Assembly (NCBI GenBank): GCA_035513215.1
Contig: DATKCK010000055.1
Location: 1-21,856 of the forward strand
Reading direction: 5' to 3'
Length of the DNA stretch: 21,856 nucleotides
Source: DATCZB01 sp035513215
GTDB lineage: Bacteria > Pseudomonadota > Gammaproteobacteria > Steroidobacterales > Rariloculaceae
The notes under the pieces are model-generated. The model was given only the letters and a program-made list of their open reading frames with translations. It made no database searches and had not been told where the DNA came from. Shown piece after piece: positions 1-5,867 of the stretch; within the stretch, counting starts at the first letter, position 1, and every line of letters starts with the position of its first letter. Both the position numbers and the translations under genes were made by a program.

Positions 1-1
1 C

Positions 2-247
2 TGGACGCTTCGCATGACGCTGACGACCCAGCCGGACTACGAGATCCTCGAGTACTCCTGTCACGAAGGGAATTTCTTCGTCGCGAGCGCGCTTCGAGCC
101 GAGAAGCGTTATCAGGAAAGTGTCGCCGAGGCGATCGCCAACGGCGAGCCTGTCCCTGAGCGCGCACCCACCGCAAGCGGCGGCTTCAGCGAGATCTACA
201 CGCCGCCGTCGAGCGACGAAGCCTTCGACGTCAACACCGGCGAATAA
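2..247 (+). CDS. C-terminal fragment of an unnamed secreted protein, paralogue of the 3282-4808 gene
   Basis: The reading frame is open from base 2 to a TAA at 245-247 and has no start of its own; the ATG at 14 is probably internal. The 81 visible residues contain YSCHEGNFF and align well with the central part of the lipoprotein encoded at 3282-4808 (PEYACHEDN followed by a helix with RAE). The match starts at the first visible residues (WTLRMTL against FTVRYPL), so the fragment is the end of a family member. After the shared block it has only a short hydrophilic tail rich in Pro, Ser and Glu, and lacks the extra beta domain of the paralogue. The family is common in environmental proteobacteria and acidobacteria from memory, with no known function. 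The body and any signal peptide lie outside the window. Confidence 0.8.
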   Translation, partial: WTLRMTLTTQPDYEILEYSCHEGNFFVASALRAEKRYQESVAEAIANGEPVPERAPTASGGFSEIYTPPSSDEAFDVNTGE

Positions 248-276
248 CGGCATGAGCGGAATGGGAGCGAAATGGA

Positions 277-340
277 GCGAAATGGGGTCAGACCCCTTTC
301 AGGTTCGAGTGAACCTGAAAGGGGTCTGACCCCATTTCGC
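277..340. repeat. Long perfect inverted repeat, GGGGTCAGACCCC family, copy 1
   Basis: Arms of 30 bases (277-306 and 311-340) are perfect reverse complements around the 4-base loop GAGT. Each arm contains GGGGTCAGACCCC, itself a small palindrome (GGGGTC, A, GACCCC). The inner part of each arm adds CTTTCAGGTTC or its complement, which the other two copies lack. A 10-base tandem duplication (AGCGAAATGG at 266-275 and 276-285) runs into the left edge. As RNA it would form a very stable hairpin just downstream of the stop at 247, so it may end transcription or protect the 3' end. No transposase is visible beside it. Confidence 0.9.
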
Positions 341-423
341 CCACCTGCGCCCCCACCCCGTCGTAACTACCAGCGATCGCCAGGCGTCCCAGTGTTAACA
401 GGGGAAGCCTCGAGGAGGCAGTC

Positions 424-1134
424 ATGAGAATCTCAGGATCCATCCGGTCCGTCGGACTTGCCGTTTTCGCCTGCGTGCTCGCCGGATGTGAGAGCCAGGC
501 TCAGCAGCGAGAGAGCGAGCTGCGCGAGCTCAGCGGATTCACCGGCATCCATGCCGGTGGCGGCATCGATCTCCACGTGCTGCAGGGAGCGGACTTTCGG
601 GTCGAGATCACTGAAGGCGATCCCGCGGATCTCGTCACCGAGGTCAGTGGCACGACGCTCGAGATTCATCCGCGACGAGGTCTCGGCGGTTTCTTCAACT
701 GGGGCGCCGGCCACGAGGTGTCAGTCACTCTGCCCGTACTCGAGACGCTGCGCGCCGGGGGCGGCACCGATGTCGAGGTAAGCGGCGAGATCGGCGGCGA
801 GAGCTTGCAGCTCGCCTCCTCGGGCGGCAGCGACATCGAGATCCGGGTTGCCGTCAGGCACCTCGAGGTCGACGTGTCCGGCGGTTCCGACGTCGATCTG
901 TCGGGCACCGCGGATTCGGCCACGCTGAAAGCCAGCGGAGGCAGCGACCTCGATGCTGCCGGTTTCCGGGTCCGGGATGCGCGCGTCGAAAGCAGCGGTG
1001 GCTCGGATATCGTCATCGGTGTCGAAGAGCGGCTCTCGGGCAGCGCTTCCGGCGGCAGCGATATCGTCTACAGCGGCAACCCGCGAACGGTCGACGTCGA
1101 CACGAGCGGCGGCTCCGATCTTACTCGGCGCTAG
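424..1134 (+). CDS. DUF2807 (GIN-domain) beta-ladder lipoprotein
   Basis: A predicted 236-residue exported lipoprotein. Residues 1-22 form a lipoprotein signal with lipobox L19-A20-G21-C22, and Glu follows the cysteine, which favours outer-membrane sorting. From about residue 40 the protein matches the putative auto-transporter adhesin head GIN domain (DUF2807). A ladder of GG[ST]D turns is seen: GGGTD at 112-116, then SGGSD at 133, 152, 171, 191, 209 and 228, a period of 18-21 residues that fits rungs of a right-handed beta solenoid. The start is well supported by GAGGAGG at 412-418, five bases before the ATG. The family has no enzymatic motif and its role is unknown; envelope structure or surface binding is an inference. 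It sits alone between the long inverted repeat and the protease gene. Confidence 0.9.
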   Translation: MRISGSIRSVGLAVFACVLAGCESQAQQRESELRELSGFTGIHAGGGIDLHVLQGADFRVEITEGDPADLVTEVSGTTLEIHPRRGLGGFFNWGAGHEVSVTLPVLETLRAGGGTDVEVSGEIGGESLQLASSGGSDIEIRVAVRHLEVDVSGGSDVDLSGTADSATLKASGGSDLDAAGFRVRDARVESSGGSDIVIGVEERLSGSASGGSDIVYSGNPRTVDVDTSGGSDLTRR

Positions 1135-1227
1135 CGCCGCCGGCACGCCGGCTGCCACGCCCGACACGCGACGGCCGTCCGCGAGCTCGATCGACGGGTC
1201 GCGATCTTCTTTCGCCGGGCGCAAGAT

Positions 1228-2193
1228 GTGCCGGCAATGGGCAGAAATCGATGCATGCGCGCGGCCGGCCGAATCACCGGCGTCGTCGCGGCGCTCGCCG
1301 TGGCCGGCTGCGCGCGGCCGCTCGACCTCGACGGCGCGCTCAGCGTCGTTGCGTTCGAGCTTCAGCCGAGCGGGCGAATCATCGTCGATGTCGAGCTCAA
1401 TGGACGCGGCCCGTACCGTTTTGCCGTGGACACGGCGGCGACCGGTTCATTTCTGTTCGCCCGGGCGCGGCGCGAGCTCGCGCTCGAACCCGTGCCTGCC
1501 ATCACGGCGACGGTGCATGGCGCCGTCGCATCGGGCAGCTTCCCGGTCGTCGATATCGAGCGCCTCACGCTCGGGCGCGAAACCTGGACCGGCGCCCGGC
1601 TGATCGCACTCCCCGGCGACACCGGAGCAACGGCGACGATCGACGGCGTGCTCGGCGCCGACTTCCTGCGCCGCTATGTCACCGCTTTCTCGGCGCGCGA
1701 GCGAAGCCTGCGCCTCTATGCGCCGGACACGGTCGACGCAGTGACCTATCGCGAATGGGCGACGATCGCGCTCGAGCCGAAGTTCATCGGCGAGAGCGAG
1801 GAGCCTTTGCACTTTCTCGAGATCGCAATCGCCGGACGCAGCGTGCCGGCCCTGTTCGATCTCGGCGCCGGTCTCAGCGTCCTGAATCCGCCCGCCGCGC
1901 AAGTCCTGCGTCTTTCGACGGCCCGCGACGGCGAATCGGGCGAATTCTCGGGTGCCGTCGGGAACGTACCCGTACTGGCGCAGTTTCGCACGCAACAGGT
2001 GCGGACCGGACGCGTCCGGTGGCGTAACGAGACCTTCCTGATCACGGACCTCGAGATCTTCGAAACCCTGCAAAGTGCCGACAGCCCGCTCGCCATTCTC
2101 GGCTCGGGGCTATTCAATCAGCGCGACTTCATCATCGATTTCGCGCGCAGCCGCCTCCTGGTCCGCGCCTCGATGACGGAGATCGAGCAATGA
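1228..2193 (+). CDS. Two-lobed retropepsin-like aspartyl protease lipoprotein
   Basis: Two similar halves each carry a retropepsin-like aspartyl protease pattern. Lobe 1 has FAVDTAATG with Asp68 and a closing block LGADFLRRYVTAF at about 142-154. Lobe 2 has LFDLGAGLS with Asp211 and LGSGLFNQRDFIIDF at about 291-305. The usual DTGA is changed to DTAA in lobe 1 and DLGA in lobe 2, but both aspartates remain, so activity is plausible as an intramolecular pepsin-like pair. A hydrophobic stretch ending AVAGC (Cys28) indicates a periplasm-facing lipoprotein. The start is uncertain: GTG 1228, ATG 1237 and ATG 1255 are in frame, none has a strong ribosome site, and ATG 1255 gives the most typical signal peptide (19 residues to Cys). 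The stop is followed immediately by inverted repeat copy 2. Substrate unknown. Confidence 0.82.
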   Translation: MPAMGRNRCMRAAGRITGVVAALAVAGCARPLDLDGALSVVAFELQPSGRIIVDVELNGRGPYRFAVDTAATGSFLFARARRELALEPVPAITATVHGAVASGSFPVVDIERLTLGRETWTGARLIALPGDTGATATIDGVLGADFLRRYVTAFSARERSLRLYAPDTVDAVTYREWATIALEPKFIGESEEPLHFLEIAIAGRSVPALFDLGAGLSVLNPPAAQVLRLSTARDGESGEFSGAVGNVPVLAQFRTQQVRTGRVRWRNETFLITDLEIFETLQSADSPLAILGSGLFNQRDFIIDFARSRLLVRASMTEIEQ

Positions 2194-2197
2194 CACC

Positions 2198-2225
2198 GGG
2201 GTCAGACCCCTTGGGGTCTGACCCC
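2198..2225. repeat. Inverted repeat, GGGGTCAGACCCC family, copy 2, between convergent genes
   Basis: Perfect 13-base arms, GGGGTCAGACCCC at 2198-2210 and its complement at 2213-2225, are separated by TT. The element fills nearly all of the 33-base gap between the stop of the protease gene (2191-2193) and the stop of the minus-strand dehydrogenase gene (2227-2229). As RNA it would fold into a strong GC-rich hairpin from either strand, so it may act as a bidirectional terminator or 3' stabiliser, although there is no T-run. On the minus strand the unit reads AATGGGGTC, so its leading bases overlap the TAA stop of the dehydrogenase. Confidence 0.9.
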
Positions 2226-2226
2226 A

Positions 2227-3132
2227 TTACATCGCCATTACATCGGCCCCCATTGCATCGAGCGCAGCGGCGTAAGCTGCCAGCGCTTCCTCGAGCGAGC
2301 GCTCGTCAGGCTGGGTTGCGCGCGTCTCGGCGGCGAGCGCGGAACGCGCGAGCAGCGCGTAGAGCCATTCCGCGCCCCGATAGAAGTCTCCCGATACACC
2401 GGCGGCATCGAAGGTCGCCGCGATCTCGGCCATCTCGCCCGTGAACCGCTCGGCCGTGGCCGCGAGGAACGGCACACGGCGGGCGATCCGGCTCCCTGCT
2501 TCGGGCTGGCTCGACTCGAGCTCGCGCATGAGCTCTCGTTGCACGCCGAGACGGCGTGCAGCGAGCAACAGATTGGCATAGAGCGCATCGACGCCCTTGT
2601 TCATCGCCGCATAGCACATCTTCAGCGCCGAAGCCCTGCCGATCCGGTCACCCATGTCGATCATGGCGAGCTCCGGGACGTCGAGCCCGAGCACGGCCTG
2701 ACGGTCTGCCCCGGAGACATAGAAGCGCGTCGGGCTCGCGGTCTTCGGCTTCGGCGCCGGACCCACGATACCGATATCGATGAAGCGGGCCGGGCCGCCC
2801 GCGAACAGCGTCTCGATGCTCCGGACGGTGACCGGAGAGACCGCGTTGCAATCCGCGTAAACGATCTCGCGCCCGCGTGCCCGAATGATTGCGGCCGAAG
2901 CTGCCGCGAAATCGCACGCCGCGGCCGGTGGCAGGATCGAGAGCAACAGCTCGGACTCGCCGATCAGCCGGTCGTGCGACCCGAGGTCGTCGAACCCGGC
3001 GCCGGTCGCGAGCGCCCGGCTCGCCGCCGAACGCCCAGCGAGCGCCGTGACGACCCGGTAGCCGGCGCGACCGAGCACGGCGCCGACGGCGCTGCCCATG
3101 TCGCCGGTCCCCAGAATGCCTATCGTTCGCAT
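2227..3132 (-). CDS. NAD(P)-dependent oxidoreductase, beta-hydroxyacid dehydrogenase type with DUF1932
   Basis: A 301-residue soluble enzyme of the 6-phosphogluconate/3-hydroxyisobutyrate dehydrogenase superfamily. The N-terminal Rossmann domain has GTGDMG at residues 8-13. DIGIVGPAPK at about 119-128 occupies the substrate-binding position (often DAPVSGG in relatives). Lys171 in ASALKMCYAAMNKG is the expected catalytic lysine, with Asn178 one helical turn on. The C-terminal half fits DUF1932 (phosphogluconate-dehydrogenase C-terminal-like). Arg34 after the second strand hints at NADP use (inference). The start is ATG with an AGGA-type ribosome site about eight bases upstream. It is transcribed away from the lipoprotein gene at 3282 and converges on the protease gene. 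The C-terminus ends at a TAA that overlaps repeat copy 2. Substrate cannot be read from sequence. Confidence 0.88.
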   Translation of the reverse strand: MRTIGILGTGDMGSAVGAVLGRAGYRVVTALAGRSAASRALATGAGFDDLGSHDRLIGESELLLSILPPAAACDFAAASAAIIRARGREIVYADCNAVSPVTVRSIETLFAGGPARFIDIGIVGPAPKPKTASPTRFYVSGADRQAVLGLDVPELAMIDMGDRIGRASALKMCYAAMNKGVDALYANLLLAARRLGVQRELMRELESSQPEAGSRIARRVPFLAATAERFTGEMAEIAATFDAAGVSGDFYRGAEWLYALLARSALAAETRATQPDERSLEEALAAYAAALDAMGADVMAM

Positions 3133-3170
3133 CGCTTCGTCCTCGCTCGAAATCCGCCGATTCCGACAAG

Positions 3171-3176
3171 CTTATA
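3171..3176 (-). promoter_or_regulatory. Candidate -10 box for the DUF1932 dehydrogenase gene
   Basis: On the minus strand the sequence reads TATAAG, five of six matches to the sigma-70 -10 consensus, about 38 bases before the ATG. No convincing -35 is found 16-18 bases upstream, so the call rests on the -10 alone. The 149-base spacer (3133-3281) lies between divergent genes and must carry promoters for both. Confidence 0.3.
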
Positions 3177-3271
3177 GCGCAGCAGCACGCCGAGACGCCG
3201 GTGGACGTAAGCCAGCCGGCAGGGTAATTTAGTGCCCATCGTGGGCCGTTTCGAGTGATTGCCGGCCGTTC

Positions 3272-3279
3272 AGGAGGGG
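3272..3279 (+). promoter_or_regulatory. Ribosome binding site that fixes the start of the 3282 gene
   Basis: AGGAGGGG lies just before the ATG at 3282 (four bases from AGGAGG). It sits downstream of the in-frame GTG at 3255, so it cannot serve that earlier codon, and the ATG start leaves a normal lipoprotein signal peptide. Confidence 0.75.
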
Positions 3280-3281
3280 AA

Positions 3282-4808
3282 ATGCACGCGAATACGTTCA
3301 ACAGGCGAGGCAAGTTGCTGACTGCCGGCGCCACGCTCTGCCTGGCAGCAGCCTGCGGGCAGAACGAAGAGGCCTCGGTTGGGGCCGATACCGCCGATGC
3401 CGGCGGCAGCGGTAGCGCCGTCATGGCCGACGTCAATTCGATTCGCGGCGAGCCGAGCGAGGCCAACCACTTCATCAGGACCCCGGAAGGCTGGCAGCAC
3501 CCGATGACCGAATGGGGCGATCCCGACATTTCGGCCACGCTCGACATGATGCAGGCAGCGGGCGTGCCGCTCGAGCGTTGCGCCAACCGTTTCGGACGTG
3601 GCGGCGTGCGCGAGTGCGACATGAACAAGGTCTGGAACACCGAAGCGGAATATGAAGAGGCGGTGGCGCAGGCCGAGGGCCGCGTCGACACCAGCACGCA
3701 GGCGCTCGAGGAAGGTAATCTCGGCCTTTCGATTCGCACAGGCCTGACCGACCCCAACATCCCGCAGCGCCAGACCAACCTCATCGTCGACCCGCCGAGC
3801 GGCCTGCTGCCGCACCTGACGCCGTCGGCCAAGGAACAGGCGCATCTGATGGGCAGCGACTGGTCACTGCCCGGCGAGACGATCAACTTCCAGGACCAGT
3901 CCGATTTCGATAGCTGGGACCGCTGCATCACGCGCGGCCTGCCGTCGATGATGATGCCTTACCGCTACAACGGCGGCTTCAAGATCCACCAGTCGCCGGG
4001 CCACGTCGTCTTCGATATCGAGATGATTCACGAAGTGCGCGTCATTCCCGTTCACGATGCGCCGCCGCTCGACGACGAGATCCGCCAGCATCTCGGCGAA
4101 TCGCGCGGCTACTGGGACGGCATGACGCTCGTCGTCGAGACGACGAACTTCGATGCCGACCCGTCGATCAACCGGCCGCTAATCAACCTCGCCGTCGTCG
4201 GCTCGCCGCCCGGCAATCGCTTCCCGGTCAGCGGCCAGATGAAGATCACCGAGCGCGTGACGCGTCTCAACGACGAAGTCTGGCTCTATGAGATCACGAC
4301 GGAGGATCCCGAGGTGCTCGAGGGGCCGTTCACGGTCCGTTACCCGCTGAGGCACGATCCCGAATACTGGTGGCCCGAGTACGCGTGCCACGAAGACAAT
4401 ACGATCGTGCCGAACTACGTCTCGGCGAACCGCGCCGAGCGCGCGAATCCGGCGCCCGAGCCGCCGCAGGAACCTCAGCAGGTCGGCGAGGAGGTCGCCG
4501 AGATGCTCGATGGCCGCTGGATCGGCCAGCCGGACGTCCACACGATCGACTACCAGATCGAGGTCGAGTTCACCGACAACGGCGACGGCACGGTCAACGG
4601 CAGGCTCATCGGCACGACGCTTGCCGAGGGCAACATCGACCGGCCGCTTCGCAATTTCCAGATCGCGGACGGTAATATGACGTTCACGTTCCCGAACGCC
4701 GACCCCTGGAGCTACTCGGGCTCGATCAGCCTCGAAGACGAAGCCATCAACGGGTTTTCGAGCAGCGCACAGGGCGGCGTGGAACTGAACTTCCGTCCTG
4801 CGAACTAA
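3282..4808 (+). CDS. Large unnamed periplasmic lipoprotein with an added C-terminal beta domain
   Basis: A 508-residue protein. A basic N-terminus (RRGK) and a hydrophobic stretch end at Cys25 (LAAAC), indicating a lipoprotein, although Ala instead of Leu stands at -3. The core carries blocks I recognise from an uncharacterised environmental family: LIVDPPSG, RCITRGLPS, EMIHEVRVIP, SRGYWDGMTLVVETTNF and EYACHEDN. Conserved acidic and His residues suggest a folded domain with a possible active or metal site, but no function is known. The last 100 or so residues (from LDGRWIG) look like a separate beta-barrel module similar to those on some secreted alpha/beta hydrolases: GRWIG, then NGDGTVNGRL, then YSGSISLEDEAINGF. 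The paralogous tail at 2-247 lacks this module. Start chosen from the ribosome site at 3272-3279. Confidence 0.85.
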   Translation: MHANTFNRRGKLLTAGATLCLAAACGQNEEASVGADTADAGGSGSAVMADVNSIRGEPSEANHFIRTPEGWQHPMTEWGDPDISATLDMMQAAGVPLERCANRFGRGGVRECDMNKVWNTEAEYEEAVAQAEGRVDTSTQALEEGNLGLSIRTGLTDPNIPQRQTNLIVDPPSGLLPHLTPSAKEQAHLMGSDWSLPGETINFQDQSDFDSWDRCITRGLPSMMMPYRYNGGFKIHQSPGHVVFDIEMIHEVRVIPVHDAPPLDDEIRQHLGESRGYWDGMTLVVETTNFDADPSINRPLINLAVVGSPPGNRFPVSGQMKITERVTRLNDEVWLYEITTEDPEVLEGPFTVRYPLRHDPEYWWPEYACHEDNTIVPNYVSANRAERANPAPEPPQEPQQVGEEVAEMLDGRWIGQPDVHTIDYQIEVEFTDNGDGTVNGRLIGTTLAEGNIDRPLRNFQIADGNMTFTFPNADPWSYSGSISLEDEAINGFSSSAQGGVELNFRPAN

Positions 4809-4815
4809 GCTGAAG

Positions 4816-4842
4816 GGGGTCAGACCCTTCGGGTCTGACCCC
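4816..4842. repeat. Inverted repeat, GGGGTCAGACCCC family, copy 3
   Basis: Perfect 12-base arms, GGGGTCAGACCC at 4816-4827 and its complement at 4831-4842, flank the loop TTC. It lies eight bases after the stop of the large lipoprotein gene and 24 bases before the ATG at 4867 of the next gene on the same strand. As RNA it would fold strongly and could separate the two transcripts or act as an attenuating or stabilising hairpin. Its right end (CCCCATG) creates an in-frame ATG at 4843 upstream of the likely real start. Confidence 0.9.
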
Positions 4843-4866
4843 ATGCGCAACGTGCGGGGGGATACC

Positions 4867-5820
4867 ATGAAGAAGCTGCTGGCGGTCGTATTTGCGCTCG
4901 GCGTCACCGTGGCGGCGCAAGTCGCGCACACGCAGCCTTCCGATCCGGCCGCCGGTCTCATCGGCTCCTGGATGCTCGTCGCCGCGGAACGCGGGGGCAA
5001 CGGCGATGAAGCCGAGCCACTGCGCGGCGTGCGCGGGCTCCTCGTCATCGACGGCGCCGGCAACGTGTTCGAGTTCTTCAGCACGGCGACCCGCGACGAG
5101 CCCGAATCGCCGCAGATTGACCCGCAGCGCACCTTCGCCACTTTCGGCGGATTCTGGGGACGCTACGAGGTCGATGCAGCCACAGGCCGACTCGACTTCG
5201 AGGCCGAGGCGGGCGTCAGCCCGAATGTACGCGGCCTGTCGTTTTCTAGAAGCTACGAGCTCGACGGCGACCGGCTCGTGCTGACCTCGGGCAACGAACC
5301 TCAGGCCCAGGCCGATACGAGCTGGACCTGGAGCCGCCTGCCGATCGTCGAGCACCTGAGCCCGGCCTACGGCGAGGTCGTCGGATTCTGGCGCCATGTC
5401 GAGGAGCGCCGCGTCGATACGGCCACGGGCGAGATTCAGAACTCCAGCCAGCGCGCGCCGAGCGTCATCGTCTATACCCCGAGCGGGTTCGCCGGCGTCC
5501 ACTTCCCGTCGCTCGGCCGCGAACCGTTCGCCGGCCCCTTGCCGACCGCGGAGGAAGCGCGCGAGGGGCTGCGCGGCTACATCGGCTATTTCGGCTCGCT
5601 CGGCGTCTATCCCGGCGAGGTCTCGCACAACGTCCTCGCCGGCATAAGCCCGGGAACCGGCGCAATTCTCAGGCGCTATGCCGAGATTACGGGCGATGAG
5701 CTCATCGTGACGTTGCAGGGAACGGCCGGGGCGGACCCGAACGATCCGCCGCGCACGGTCACCGAGGTCGTGCTGCGCCGGCTTAGCGGGGCCGAGGACA
5801 TGTTGCCGCCAACGCCCTGA
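4867..5820 (+). CDS. Secreted protein with two lipocalin-like domains
   Basis: A 317-residue exported protein. The signal peptide is MKKLLAVVFALGVTVAAQVA, with cleavage near residues 18-22. Two modules follow, each beginning with the G-x-W signature of bacterial lipocalin-like domains: GSWMLV at 33-38 and GFWRHV at 173-178. The second is the better match, with VIVYTPSGFAGVHF and a helix-like insert (EEAREGLRGYIGYFG) before the closing strands. Such domains form small beta barrels; no ligand is known. I chose ATG 4867 over the in-frame ATG 4843 because it starts directly at a canonical KKLL signal peptide with a purine-rich GGGGGGA before it, and because 4843 abuts the inverted repeat. The gene converges on prpE with a 47-base spacer. 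Confidence 0.78.
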   Translation: MKKLLAVVFALGVTVAAQVAHTQPSDPAAGLIGSWMLVAAERGGNGDEAEPLRGVRGLLVIDGAGNVFEFFSTATRDEPESPQIDPQRTFATFGGFWGRYEVDAATGRLDFEAEAGVSPNVRGLSFSRSYELDGDRLVLTSGNEPQAQADTSWTWSRLPIVEHLSPAYGEVVGFWRHVEERRVDTATGEIQNSSQRAPSVIVYTPSGFAGVHFPSLGREPFAGPLPTAEEAREGLRGYIGYFGSLGVYPGEVSHNVLAGISPGTGAILRRYAEITGDELIVTLQGTAGADPNDPPRTVTEVVLRRLSGAEDMLPPTP

Positions 5821-5851
5821 CCGAACCCGTGCCGGCGACAGGCCAGCGCCC

Positions 5852-5867
5852 GCCCGGGAAATCGGGC
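5852..5867. terminator. Small GC hairpin between convergent genes
   Basis: GCCCG (5852-5856) and CGGGC (5863-5867) can pair around the loop GGAAAT, directly after the prpE stop (minus strand) and 31 bases after the lipocalin-like gene's stop. There is no T-run on either strand, so it is only a weak candidate bidirectional terminator. Confidence 0.3.

Noticed and set aside
3202..3230. Possible promoter TGGACG, 17 bases, TAATTT before the 3282 gene
   Set aside because: Spacing is good but the -10 matches only three of six bases; too weak to list.
277..4842. Palindromic repeats considered as a CRISPR array or an insertion sequence
   Set aside because: Copies are kilobases apart with genes between them and no regular spacers; there is no transposase and no target duplication was recognised.
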